From Solirubrobacterales bacterium (GTDB taxonomy: Bacteria; Actinomycetota; Thermoleophilia; Solirubrobacterales; Solirubrobacteraceae): a stretch of 64,000 nt of DNA. Made by a program: the position numbers and the translations under genes. The notes below the pieces were generated by a model that was not told the origin of the DNA, searched no databases, and saw only the letters and a program-made list of their open reading frames with translations. Location: positions 1 to 64,000 of the forward strand of contig CANJIV010000010.1 of NCBI GenBank assembly GCA_947474595.1, read 5' to 3'. Each line of letters begins with the position of its first letter. The stretch's first letter is position 1. Positions 7,270-17,678 of this stretch are shown piece after piece.

Positions 7270-8142
7270 CTAGAACTTAAACGACTTACCCAGCATCACG
7301 ATCTTCTTAGCTAGGAAAGAGACTGAGTAGTCTTTCTTGTCAAACGTCATCTTGCCTGTGAAGGTCGCGTTGACCGAGCCAGCTATGTTGTCAGCGAAAT
7401 CAGCGAGCCGCTTACACGAGATCTGATCGTCAGCTTCCTTGTCCTTATCTCGGGTCGAGTCAGCAAAGCACTTAGCTTTTCTTCCGTCTAAAATTAGGCT
7501 CTCGCCTTCCATCTCCTCATTCATGATTTTGCGGGTCTTCGCTGCAACCCCGCGGATGATCTTCACAAATGACGCATCGAAGGTTCCGTCAACGTCGCCC
7601 CCACTTTCGATTTCAACGTTCATCACGAACGTTTTCTTCGTCATCTCAGATGGTGGTGGCTGGTCCAGGGTTGGCTCGTCAGATTCCCCGTCGCCTGCCG
7701 TTCCACCGGGAGCTGCCCCGTTATCGATGAAGCAGGGGGACCTTTCTGAAGGCTTTTGCCCCTTTGCACACGGTCCAATCATGCAGGGCTTAGCTTGGGT
7801 TGGCCTCTGCCCCTGCTCGCACTGATCTGGCCGATTGCCGCCACCTTGGTTGTTGCCGCCACCTTGGTTGTTGCCGCCACCTTGGTTGTTGCCGCCACCT
7901 TGGTTGTTCGGTATGCATGGTTGGTTATAGGTCGGCTGTTGGTTAGGGCCGCAAGCTGGTGGCTGATTGCCGCCACCTTGGTTGTCCGGTATGCATGGTC
8001 GGCTAGAACTCGGCTGTTGGTTAGGGCCGCACGCTGGTGGGGGCTGCTGCGAAGTGCCGCCAAATGTTACGGCCGCCGTCGTGCTTGCCACCGCCAGCCC
8101 TGCCAACGCGACCGCGAAAATTGTCTTTAGCTTAGTAGGCAC
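7270..8142 (-). CDS. Secreted Cys-rich protein with NQGGG repeats
   Basis: A protein of 290 residues with a clear signal peptide (Lys-rich start, hydrophobic residues 8-25). The mature N-terminal half has four related Cys modules of the form C-x2-(N/G)QxP-x4-PC: two 'ACGPNQQP' modules, 'CEQGQRPTQAKPC' and 'CAKGQKPSERSPC'. Gly/Asn-rich spacers separate them, including a run of NNQGGG units. The C-terminal half (about 170-290) looks like a folded domain with two more cysteines, 'KCFADS' and 'SCKRLADFA'. I recognise no family. GTG start with AGGAGA six bases upstream, and a good promoter further upstream. It precedes two secreted glycosidases on the same strand, suggesting an exported or cell-wall role; that is inference. 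Confidence 0.75.
   Translation of the reverse strand: MPTKLKTIFAVALAGLAVASTTAAVTFGGTSQQPPPACGPNQQPSSSRPCIPDNQGGGNQPPACGPNQQPTYNQPCIPNNQGGGNNQGGGNNQGGGNNQGGGNRPDQCEQGQRPTQAKPCMIGPCAKGQKPSERSPCFIDNGAAPGGTAGDGESDEPTLDQPPPSEMTKKTFVMNVEIESGGDVDGTFDASFVKIIRGVAAKTRKIMNEEMEGESLILDGRKAKCFADSTRDKDKEADDQISCKRLADFADNIAGSVNATFTGKMTFDKKDYSVSFLAKKIVMLGKSFKF
7837..7908 (-). repeat. Four perfect 18-bp tandem repeats (NNQGGG codons)
   Basis: The unit GCCGCCACCTTGGTTGTT (plus strand) repeats four times without a mismatch at 7837, 7855, 7873 and 7891. It encodes the six-residue NNQGGG spacer. Perfect copies suggest the number can vary by slippage without breaking the frame. Confidence 0.85.
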
Positions 8143-8459
8143 GCTGCTCTCCTCACGTTGCTCTGTTTAAGTTGTGCTCGTTGAAGCCAACTTACTTATG
8201 TGATGCAAATTACACACACCGCCTGACTGGCAAATTTTACCACTGCCTACTAATTTGTAAAGTACGTACCGGGCCAACCGCTCTCTTACGATCATCGGCG
8301 TAAAAAGCGGTCATTGACTATGCATCGCGGAAACTATGGGTAACTTTAGGCAGTGAGCAGGTCGGCACGGCTTGCTTGGTGTCTGAGCGATCCAGCGCTT
8401 GCAGTTGCCAGCCCCTGTAAAGCAGCCGTTAAATAGCATCGGGAGTCACCTTGTGTGGA
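8143..8459. other. Intergenic stretch between two secreted-protein genes
   Basis: No coding sequence was recognised. It holds the promoter of the Cys-rich protein (8235-8262). The stretch from about 8270 to 8459 shows no clear hairpin terminator or operator. Confidence 0.5.
8235..8262 (-). promoter_or_regulatory. Housekeeping-type promoter for the Cys-rich secreted protein
   Basis: On the minus strand, -35 TTTACA (8262-8257) and -10 TAAAAT (8240-8235) are separated by 16 bp. This predicts a start near 8228 and a leader of about 85 bases, unlike the leaderless genes elsewhere in the window. Confidence 0.55.
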
Positions 8460-10490
<2,031 letters not shown>

Positions 10491-10574
10491 TGGAATCTTT
10501 CTGTCTCTGCGGGCCATTAAGGCCGCGCTGTGATTTGGAATTTTGTTGAGAGAAACGCGCTGCTGACTGGCGAA

Positions 10575-12686
10575 CTAGCGGCTGACACGGAGCAGACCCG
10601 CGTTCCGCTTGCGGGCTTGGCGGATTTTCTTGGCCTTCACAGCTGCCCGCGACTTCGCCGTCGACCGGGAGCGGCTGGCCGCCATTGCTGTTAGTGACGT
10701 GGTTTCGGCGACCGCCAGCGCAGTCGGCTCACCGCTGCCTGAGGCGCAGAAGCCAAAGGACGCCGTGCTAGTTCCAGGCGCGATCTTTGACGCCCATGCC
10801 TCGGACGTGACCGTGACCAGATTGCCACTGCGACTCGCTGAGCCGCTCCAACTCTGTGTGATCACGGCCGTGCTGGGGAGCGTGAAAGTTAGCTTCCATG
10901 CCGTTGACGTTGCTGTGCCGCTGTTGGCGACTTTGAAGCTGCGGCAGAAGCCCGCGGCCCAGGTCGAGTCCTTCAGCACGGTTGCCGAAAGAACCGCGCC
11001 GCCCGGCGTCGGCGTCGGGGTTGGCGTCGGGGTTGGCGTCGGGGTCGGGGTCGGCGTTGGGGTCGGGGTCGGGGTAGTTGCCCCGGCAGCCGTCACCGTC
11101 AGGTTGCTCAGCGTTCCGGTCCCGGAGATGCAGAGGCCAGTATCAGCGTAAGTGCCGCCGGCGATCGCCTTAGCGAACGACGGAGCCGCAATCTCGCGGG
11201 CCGTTCCGGTCCCTGTGACCGTTCCGTTCCATGAGCTCGTGATCGCCGCGCCTGCAGGCAGGGTGAAGGCGAACTTCGAGATGCTGGCATCGACCGTCGA
11301 GGTGTTGCTGACGACGAGCTTGCCGCACCATCCACCTGTCCACTGCGAATCCAATGCCAGCCGGACGCTGACCGTTCCCGCGGGCGGGACCGGCGTTGGC
11401 GTTGGCGTTGGCGTTGGCGTTGGCGTTGGCGTTGGCGTTGGAGCCGTACCCGGTGCATACGGGATGGCTTTGCGAGCGATTAGGTCACTCAATAAGGCCA
11501 TCTTTGTTGGGTTTACAGTGTTCCAGTCGTCCTGAAGCACTCCCCCAGTGTCGCCTGAGTTCGGGTTCCATGCCCAGAAGGTCCAGCTCATTCCCCTGCC
11601 GGATAGATAGTTGGCAAACTGGCGGATCCAGCGGCCTTCGACGGTGTCGGTGCCAACGTTCTTGGCTCCGAACTCACCGATCAGAATCGGCGCTGTCCCA
11701 GCGTCGTGGATGTAGCCAAAGCCTTTCTGCCAGCGGTCATCGAGGATAGAAACCATGTTGGGGTCCGAGAACCACGGCTGGGCAAAGACGCCTGGGCCAT
11801 ACTCATGCGGGGAGTAGACCACGCGGTTGGCGACGTTCAAACGCACGGGGTTATTGCGCACACCTTCAAGATTTCCGCCCCACCAAGCACGATCAAGGAA
11901 CTGTCCGCCAGCCACTGGTCCCTCTATCCCTTCAACTAAGACCAACCAGTTTGGTGCGTTGGCCAGAACGGCATTACCAGCGAGCTCTGCTGCACGCCTC
12001 CAGTCGTTGGCTGCCCCTGTGCCCCAGGTAGCTTCGCCGTGGGGCTCATTTTTCAGGTCCGCCCCAATGACGTTGGTTTTATTCGCGTATCGAGCCGCCA
12101 GAGCCTTCCACGTATTTACCCAGTCGAGCTCGGTATACCCTCCGAGGCCGTACCAGAGCGGATGCATGAAGGAATCATCTGTCGTCGAGTGGTTGTCGAG
12201 GATGATCATCAGCCCTTGGGTGGCTGCCTCGTCAATGATCACGTCCATCACCTGCTGCGGCGTCTTTCCAGCGAGGGCAGCGTTGTGCCCGCCGCCGTAA
12301 TCGATTCCACTCGTGCTCGTAGAGCGCAAAGCTTGAATAGAGAAAGGCATCCGAATCGTGTTGAACCCCTGCGCCTTGATCTGGGCCAGCATCTCTTTGT
12401 AGTCACGTGTCCACAGACCATGTGGAGCGTGATTGCTAGTTTCGAAGCCGAACCAGTTAACCCCTTGCAAGACAACTTGATTGCCAGAGGCATCGACGAT
12501 CTTGCTCCCTTGGGTCTTTAGGGGAGTGAGCGCGGCCGCACGCGAGACTCCGGGAAGTAAGAGCCCGGCGAGTAAAATTGACGCAACTGCGGCAACTGCT
12601 ATCAGGCTCTTAGTGAAGAGTCTCACTAGGCGATTAGGCTGGCTGTTTGCGCTCAGTTGGGCGGGGTTCAATGCGGTAACGCTCAT
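10575..12686 (-). CDS. Secreted GH5 endoglucanase with two CBM2-like modules
   Basis: A protein of 703 residues. Membrane-spanning signal sequence (about 26-50), then a GH5 barrel (about 52-400) much like actinobacterial endoglucanases: 'LQGVNWFGFE', 'IRMPFS', acid/base Glu214 in 'DLKNEPHG', 'YSPHEYGPGV', nucleophile Glu338 in 'ILIGEFG' and 'WTFWAWNPNSGDTGG'. Two CBM2-like domains follow, each after a Pro-Thr linker. The basic C-terminal tail matches that of the GH18-like protein. The enzyme would cut internal beta-1,4-glucan bonds of cellulose outside the cell. ATG preceded by AAGGAT. It is divergent from the B12-binding regulator at 13013. Confidence 0.92.
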   Translation of the reverse strand: MSVTALNPAQLSANSQPNRLVRLFTKSLIAVAAVASILLAGLLLPGVSRAAALTPLKTQGSKIVDASGNQVVLQGVNWFGFETSNHAPHGLWTRDYKEMLAQIKAQGFNTIRMPFSIQALRSTSTSGIDYGGGHNAALAGKTPQQVMDVIIDEAATQGLMIILDNHSTTDDSFMHPLWYGLGGYTELDWVNTWKALAARYANKTNVIGADLKNEPHGEATWGTGAANDWRRAAELAGNAVLANAPNWLVLVEGIEGPVAGGQFLDRAWWGGNLEGVRNNPVRLNVANRVVYSPHEYGPGVFAQPWFSDPNMVSILDDRWQKGFGYIHDAGTAPILIGEFGAKNVGTDTVEGRWIRQFANYLSGRGMSWTFWAWNPNSGDTGGVLQDDWNTVNPTKMALLSDLIARKAIPYAPGTAPTPTPTPTPTPTPTPTPVPPAGTVSVRLALDSQWTGGWCGKLVVSNTSTVDASISKFAFTLPAGAAITSSWNGTVTGTGTAREIAAPSFAKAIAGGTYADTGLCISGTGTLSNLTVTAAGATTPTPTPTPTPTPTPTPTPTPTPTPGGAVLSATVLKDSTWAAGFCRSFKVANSGTATSTAWKLTFTLPSTAVITQSWSGSASRSGNLVTVTSEAWASKIAPGTSTASFGFCASGSGEPTALAVAETTSLTAMAASRSRSTAKSRAAVKAKKIRQARKRNAGLLRVSR
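11391..11441 (-). repeat. Pro-Thr linker repeat in the GH5 gene
   Basis: Perfect (GGCGTT)n hexamer array on the plus strand, coding for Pro-Thr pairs between the catalytic domain and the first CBM2-like module. A second, degenerate array at about 11004-11076 joins the two modules. The perfection of this copy suggests recent slippage. Confidence 0.85.
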
Positions 12687-13012
12687 CTCGAAGATCCTTC
12701 CGCCTCGGGCCAGTGAGGTGATTAGTTGTGTAGGAACACCCCAGTCGTCCGGAGTGCATATCTGGCCTTATTCGTTATCCCCAAAGACACATCCGCGAAG
12801 CTGAAGTTGCGATGGCGCATCGTTTCAACGCGCATCACCTCTTTCATGGCCCTTGGGCTTGAGCGCTACAGCGCGACTGTGATCTGACGATGTTCGAGGT
12901 GCGTAATTGTGAGACAATTTATGTCTGAACAGATCCATCGTGGCGCTAGGCCTTACCGGCCGCCACGGACCCCCTTACCAACACTTCTCAACCCTTCTCA
13001 CCGATTCAACCA
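12687..13012. other. Divergent intergenic region between the GH5 gene and the B12-type MerR gene
   Basis: 326 bases without a gene. Near 12907-12935 there is an AT-rich core with TTGTGA, GACAAT and a short dyad TCTG-AA-CAGA (12924-12933), the best candidate for a promoter or operator of the MerR-type gene. No riboswitch fold was recognised. Confidence 0.35.
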
Positions 13013-13915
13013 ATGGAAGACAACCTCCGAGCCGGGGTGCGTATAGGCACGTTGTGTGCACGCGTCGGCATAACACCTGAGCGTCTGCGGGCCTGGGAGC
13101 GTCGCTACCAGTTAGTGATCCCCCAACGCTCACCTAGTGGCTATCGCATCTACTCACCGGCCGACGAAGCTCGTGTGGCCAGAATGCTTAGCCTGATAGA
13201 ACTCGGCTACGCCCCTGTAGAGGCGGCAAGAATCTCCATACACGGCACCGAAGTAAGCGCCGAACCAGCCTCCGCCTCGGCGCTAATAGCAGAGCTCCAC
13301 CTGGCCGCAGCCAGCTTTAATGACGCTGCAGTTCACGCCGTTCTTGATCACCTCTTTGCCCAAGAGTCAGTCGACTTGGCGATATCTGAGGTCGTAATGC
13401 CATTTCTATTTGAGCAAGGACAGCAGTGGGAGAGTGGATCGGGGTCGATCGCCGAGGAGCACTTCACTACGACGATTATCCGGGTGCGCTTGGGAGCATT
13501 AAGCCATCGCTGGGGAGCCGGCGATGGGCGGATGGCCCTGTTGGCCTGTGCCCCTGGCGAACGCCATGACATCGGCCTGCTCTGCTTCGGCCTCGCCTTG
13601 CGGGCCCGCGGCTGGCGAGTCACCTATCTTGGCGCCGACACTCCGATCAGCGAGCTCGATGGGCTAGCCGCGAGACTCGCGCCCGCTGCAACCGTCATCA
13701 GTGCAGCGATCGAAGAGGTCTTCGAAGCCCACCTCGACGAACTAGCATCGCTCTCTGCTCGTACCCCGCTTTATATCGGAGGAGCTGGAAGCACCGAAGC
13801 TGTCGCCTTGCGAATCGACGCTCGCCTACTGCGTGGCGACCCAGTTTCTGCCGCTATCCAACTGACCCGTGGACCGTCGGACCAAGAGCCAGAGATCGGC
13901 CCTAAGCCGACCTAG
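13013..13915 (+). CDS. MerR-family regulator with B12-binding domain (CarH/LitR-like)
   Basis: A protein of 300 residues: MerR helix-turn-helix (about 8-75, 'RLRAWERRY' and 'GYRIYSPADEARV'), a helical B12-cap domain (about 90-165) and a Rossmann B12-binding domain (about 170-290). Residues match Thermus CarH as I remember it with a constant offset of eight: Trp139 for W131, Glu149-His150 for E141-H142, His185 in 'GERHDIG' for H177, the lower cobalt ligand. The position of the light-adduct His132 is Glu140 here. CarH proteins repress carotenoid or photoprotection genes in the dark with adenosylcobalamin. Here the divergent neighbour is a cellulase. B12 binding is likely; light sensing is doubtful. 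The 3' end overlaps the convergent peroxiredoxin by 14 bases. Confidence 0.85.
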   Translation: MEDNLRAGVRIGTLCARVGITPERLRAWERRYQLVIPQRSPSGYRIYSPADEARVARMLSLIELGYAPVEAARISIHGTEVSAEPASASALIAELHLAAASFNDAAVHAVLDHLFAQESVDLAISEVVMPFLFEQGQQWESGSGSIAEEHFTTTIIRVRLGALSHRWGAGDGRMALLACAPGERHDIGLLCFGLALRARGWRVTYLGADTPISELDGLAARLAPAATVISAAIEEVFEAHLDELASLSARTPLYIGGAGSTEAVALRIDARLLRGDPVSAAIQLTRGPSDQEPEIGPKPT

Positions 13916-14366
13916 CGAGGCCGTCGAGCACTGCGGCAATCTCGCCAGCAGATTGAAAGCCTAAGCCGGTCGCCTGGACCTTACGGGCCCGGATTATGCC
14001 CGCCTCGTCGACCACAACCATCGCTCGGCGAACGCCAATAAGGGGAAATGTCACTCCGTAGGCTCGGGCGACAGCTTTATCAGTATCGGCCAGAAGTGGC
14101 ACCGTGAGGCCGTGCTTTTGAATGAACCGTTCATGGGAATCGAGGCTCTGGGGGGAGATTCCGACAACCGTTGCGCTCAGGCCCACCATCTCTTCCCGAC
14201 TATCGCGATAGGAGCAGAACTGCTTAGTGCAGACCGGAGTCTCGTCCCCGGGGTAGAAGAGCAGCACCACCTGCTGGCCGCGATAGTCGGCTAAGCAGAA
14301 AGTGCCATCGGTCCCGAAAAGTTCGAAATCGGGCGCTTGATCACCGACCTTGGGAAACTTTCCCAT
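13902..14366 (-). CDS. Peroxiredoxin, PrxQ/BCP type
   Basis: About 154 residues. The active site reads 'YPGDETPVCTKQFCSYRD', giving a peroxidatic Cys46 and a resolving Cys51 four residues apart, as in PrxQ/BCP enzymes that form an intramolecular disulfide. It reduces peroxides using thioredoxin; a thioredoxin reductase gene lies 2.3 kb away. ATG at 14366 is preceded by GGAGG eight bases upstream; an in-frame ATG 11 codons earlier lacks such support. It ends inside the last codons of the convergent regulator gene. Confidence 0.9.
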   Translation of the reverse strand: MGKFPKVGDQAPDFELFGTDGTFCLADYRGQQVVLLFYPGDETPVCTKQFCSYRDSREEMVGLSATVVGISPQSLDSHERFIQKHGLTVPLLADTDKAVARAYGVTFPLIGVRRAMVVVDEAGIIRARKVQATGLGFQSAGEIAAVLDGLARSA

Positions 14367-14511
14367 TCTTCGTGCCTCCGTCTCGCAATGTGTCTCCACA
14401 GATTAGACCCTAACTCTACGGCTGGCATTCTAATCTTGTAGCTTCTAGACCATAGCTCCCAAGCAACCACAACAACGAGCTCATGCGGCTGCTCCAGCGC
14501 TGGTAATTGGA

Positions 14512-16041
14512 GTGGTTGGTGCCGGCACGATGGGATCGGGGATTGCCCATCTCGCGGCTCTCTCGGGTGCGCGAACACTGCTCTACGACTTAGATAGCGC
14601 TGCACTTGCAAGCGCCCTCGCAGCAATCTCCGAGACCCTAGGCCCAGCTGCTGCAACACTCGTTGAAGGTTGCGACCGCCTGGAAGGCCTTGAGGGCTGC
14701 GATCTAGTCATTGAGGCCATCCCAGAGTCGCTGGGAGCCAAGCAAGAGACCTTCAGTCGCCTGGGCGCGATCGTGGACGAGAGGTGCGTACTGGCCACCA
14801 ACACGTCCTCCTTATCGGTGACCGCTATAGCGGCTGGAACCCCTAACCCAAACCGAGTCGTTGGGATGCACTTCTTTAATCCAGCTCCTGTGATGAAGCT
14901 GATAGAGATCGTTGCCGGACAAGCTTCCGACGAACGCTCTATCTCTGTTGCGATCGCTACCGCCCAAGCGATGGGCAAGCAGATCGTCACCGCCGAGGAT
15001 CGCCCAGGCTTCTTAGTCAACCGCTGCATGCGCCCATTTGGGCTCGAAGCCTTACGAATGCTTGGCGAACAGATCGCTACCCCCGAGCAGATAGATCGCA
15101 TCTGCCGGCTTGGTGGGGGTTTTCGGATGGGGCCTTTTGAGTTGATGGATCTCGTGGGCCTTGACGTTGGCTTTGATATCGCCCGCAGTCTCTTTGAGCA
15201 GTCGTTTGGGGAGCCACGCTGGCGGCCCTCACCGATCACAGCTCAGCTAATAGCCGCCGGTCGCACCGGTCAAAAGACTGGCCGTGGGTTCTACGACTAC
15301 ACCGCTGGGCGTCATCGGCCCGAGGATGGCGACGAGCCATCCTGTCCGAGCGGGGACGGCTTGATCGTCGTCACCGGCGAGCGATCTATCGCTCATGACC
15401 TTAAGGTGGCGGCACTCGCCGCAGGCTGGGAAGTTGAGCCCTTCGTTGATCCAGATGGCCCGTTGCCTTGGCTTATCTTGGACTGCGGCTCGCTCCAAGA
15501 CGATCCACCGCTTCAAGGGGGCCCGCAGGCAATCCTCTGCGCCGAAGGATCTCTGGCTGCGCTGGACCCCGAAGGTAGCGCCGTCGGCTTCCATCTCCTG
15601 GGACCTATCGAGGAGAGTCGCGCCGTCGAGCTAACGCGCTCACCAACCACTAGCGAGATCGCCGTGCGACGTGCAGTCGAGTTCTTTTCGTCCTTAGGAA
15701 AGCGCCCGGAATGGGTAGCTGACGCTCCCGGACTAGTGCTAGGTCGAATCGTCTGTCAGCTAGTCAATGAGGCCGCCTTCGCCCTCGCGGAGGGTGTTGG
15801 AACAGCGACCGACATCGACCTCGCCATGGTCGCCGGCCTCAACTATCCTCTTGGCCCGCTGGAATGGGGCGACACTATCGGCCTCGACCATGTACTCGAC
15901 GTACTCGACGGCTTGGCAGACGAGTACCGCGAAGATCGCTACCGCGCGGCGCCCCTGTTACGCAAGCTAGTTTGGGAAGGACGCCTTGGCAAGGGTTGCG
16001 GTGCTGGCTTCTTCTTGTACCCGGATGAAACCGATATCTAG
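14512..16041 (+). CDS. 3-hydroxyacyl-CoA dehydrogenase (PaaH/Hbd type)
   Basis: About 509 residues. NAD-binding domain with 'VGAGTMGSGIAHLA' at the very start, then 'NTSSLSVTAIA', the catalytic His in 'GMHFFNPAPVMKLIE', and two copies of the C-terminal 3HCDH domain: 'DRPGFLVNRCMRPF' and 'DAPGLVLGRIVCQLVNEA'. The duplicated C-terminus fits PaaH-like enzymes that oxidise 3-hydroxyadipyl- or 3-hydroxybutyryl-CoA. It could supply the acetoacetyl-CoA/3-hydroxybutyryl-CoA step for the EMC genes; that is inference. The start is uncertain: GTG 14512 cuts the first beta strand, and the frame is open upstream to 14449 without ATG; a CTG at 14500 would give a normal N-terminus. Confidence 0.85.
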   Translation: MVGAGTMGSGIAHLAALSGARTLLYDLDSAALASALAAISETLGPAAATLVEGCDRLEGLEGCDLVIEAIPESLGAKQETFSRLGAIVDERCVLATNTSSLSVTAIAAGTPNPNRVVGMHFFNPAPVMKLIEIVAGQASDERSISVAIATAQAMGKQIVTAEDRPGFLVNRCMRPFGLEALRMLGEQIATPEQIDRICRLGGGFRMGPFELMDLVGLDVGFDIARSLFEQSFGEPRWRPSPITAQLIAAGRTGQKTGRGFYDYTAGRHRPEDGDEPSCPSGDGLIVVTGERSIAHDLKVAALAAGWEVEPFVDPDGPLPWLILDCGSLQDDPPLQGGPQAILCAEGSLAALDPEGSAVGFHLLGPIEESRAVELTRSPTTSEIAVRRAVEFFSSLGKRPEWVADAPGLVLGRIVCQLVNEAAFALAEGVGTATDIDLAMVAGLNYPLGPLEWGDTIGLDHVLDVLDGLADEYREDRYRAAPLLRKLVWEGRLGKGCGAGFFLYPDETDI

Positions 16042-16052
16042 GTCTGCGTAGA

Positions 16053-16604
16053 GTGAACAGCCAGACAGTGAGCGAGCCCTACCGACCGTCGCTTGCCTAT
16101 TCGGTCATTCAATCGCCGTTAGAAGATCTTTTAGTGATCGCAACGGCCGAAGCCGTCGTGCGGATCGCCTATACGAGCCGTACCAGCACCGACGAACTCC
16201 TCACATCCTTCTCCAAATCAGACACTCCAGTCGCCCTAGCCCAGCATCCATCAGGGGCGCTAGCCACTGCCATTGATCAACTCGGGCAGTACTTTGACGG
16301 CAGCAGAGCGGCCTTCGACCTCCCCATGGAGCTTGGAGTCCTGCGAGGCGGCTTTACTGCTCGAGTACTGCTTCAGGCCTCCGCTATTCCCTATGGCACG
16401 ACGACTAACTATGGCGCTATAGCAGCGCGCTGCGCCAATCCTCGTGGCGCTCGCGCGGCAGGCAATGCGCTGGGATCTAATCCGCTACCAATTGTTATCC
16501 CCTGTCACCGAATCATCCGCTCAGACGGCAGCCTCGGGGGCTATACAGGGGGGCTGGACAAGAAGGCTTGGCTCTTAGAGCTTGAGCAAAGGACCCAGCT
16601 TTAG
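16053..16604 (+). CDS. ogt: Methylated-DNA-protein-cysteine methyltransferase
   Basis: A protein of 183 residues with the suicidal Cys151 in 'PIVIPCHRIIRSDGSLGGY' and the DNA-binding segment 'IPYGTTTNYGAIA'. The protein removes O6-alkyl groups from guanine in DNA by one irreversible transfer to the cysteine. The N-terminal domain is short and lacks zinc ligands, so it is Ogt-like rather than Ada-like. GTG start, 11 bases after the stop of the dehydrogenase gene and without a clear ribosome site. Confidence 0.9.
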   Translation: MNSQTVSEPYRPSLAYSVIQSPLEDLLVIATAEAVVRIAYTSRTSTDELLTSFSKSDTPVALAQHPSGALATAIDQLGQYFDGSRAAFDLPMELGVLRGGFTARVLLQASAIPYGTTTNYGAIAARCANPRGARAAGNALGSNPLPIVIPCHRIIRSDGSLGGYTGGLDKKAWLLELEQRTQL

Positions 16605-16628
16605 CAGCAGCGTCGCCTGCCCGATTAT

Positions 16629-17585
16629 CTACGCTGGGAGCTGTGGTGTGTCACGTAGGTACCACTCAGCATCTAGCGCAGCCTGGCAGCCCGAGCCAGC
16701 CGCAGTAATCGCTTGGCGGTAGGTATGGTCGACGAGGTCTCCTGCCGCGAAGACGCCTGGCAGATTGGTCTTCGTCGACCGCCCAGCGACAGCGACGTAG
16801 CCGTTCTCGTCAGTCTCAACGGTGCCTTTGACCAGCTCAGATTGGGGCACGTGGCCGACCGCGATGAACGCGCCTTTGATGTCGATTTTGCTCTCGTCGC
16901 CGCTTTCAACGTTGGAGAGGCGAGCGGATTCTAAGGCGCCGTCTGCTCCCGCGACGAACTCCGAAACCACATAGGGCGTCAAGACCTCGATGTTATCCAT
17001 CGACCGCACTCGCTCGACCATAATTTTGGAGGCTCGCAACTCGGCGCGACGGTTGATGATCGTGACCTTGGAGGCAAACTTAGCTAGGAACGAGGCCTCC
17101 TCCATTGCTGAGTCCCCCCCGCCGACGATGATCGTCTCTTTGTCGCGAAAAAAAGCGGCATCGCAGGTTGCGCAGTAGCTGACCCCGCGTCCGGAAAGCT
17201 CCTCCTCTCCTGCCACACCGAGCTTCTTGTGCTCAGCTCCCATCGCCAAGACGACCGCACGCGTTCGGTAGGCCTGATCTTCGACCCACACAGTGTGAAT
17301 CCCGCCGGGCTTGTCGCTTAGCTCCACGCGGGAAGCCTGATCGGTGATCAAGCGAGCCCCGAAGCGCTCGGCCTGGCCACGGAAATGCTCCATGAGCTCT
17401 GGGCCCATGATTCCCTCGGGGAACCCTGGATAGTTCTCCACATCGGTCGTCTGCTGAAGCAGCCCGCCCCACATAAATCCCTCAATAACAAGCGGCGATA
17501 GGTTGGCCCTAGCCATATAAAGCGCGGCGGTATATCCCGCCGGCCCGCTGCCTACCACGACTACGTTTTCAATCTCGGCGCTCAT
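16629..17585 (-). CDS. trxB: Thioredoxin reductase
   Basis: About 318 residues, the normal length. FAD-binding 'VVVGSGPAGYTAALY', the redox pair 'CATCDAAFF' near residues 138-141, the NADPH-binding 'IIVGGGDSAMEEA' and the final 'GVFAAGDLVDHTYRQAITAAGSGCQAA'. The enzyme moves electrons from NADPH to thioredoxin; the peroxiredoxin and the several TlpA/DipZ-type proteins in the window could draw on that pool. The start 'MSAEIENVVV' at 17585 is chosen over ATG 17633, which adds 16 unconserved residues. Confidence 0.95.
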   Translation of the reverse strand: MSAEIENVVVVGSGPAGYTAALYMARANLSPLVIEGFMWGGLLQQTTDVENYPGFPEGIMGPELMEHFRGQAERFGARLITDQASRVELSDKPGGIHTVWVEDQAYRTRAVVLAMGAEHKKLGVAGEEELSGRGVSYCATCDAAFFRDKETIIVGGGDSAMEEASFLAKFASKVTIINRRAELRASKIMVERVRSMDNIEVLTPYVVSEFVAGADGALESARLSNVESGDESKIDIKGAFIAVGHVPQSELVKGTVETDENGYVAVAGRSTKTNLPGVFAAGDLVDHTYRQAITAAGSGCQAALDAEWYLRDTPQLPA

Positions 17586-17678
17586 CTGGTTCTTTCGTGT
17601 TTTTAGTTCGGAGTGGTACTCAGGGTGCTTCATTTTGTATAGCAGACTGCGTTTGCGCGCCGCCTCTTAGGCGCGGCA

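Noticed and set aside
12687-13012. Cobalamin riboswitch before the B12-binding regulator
   Set aside because: No B12-box-like sequence or long structured leader was recognised.
14483-14506. ATG upstream of the dehydrogenase
   Set aside because: It is out of frame and gives only seven codons before a stop, so it is not the gene's start.
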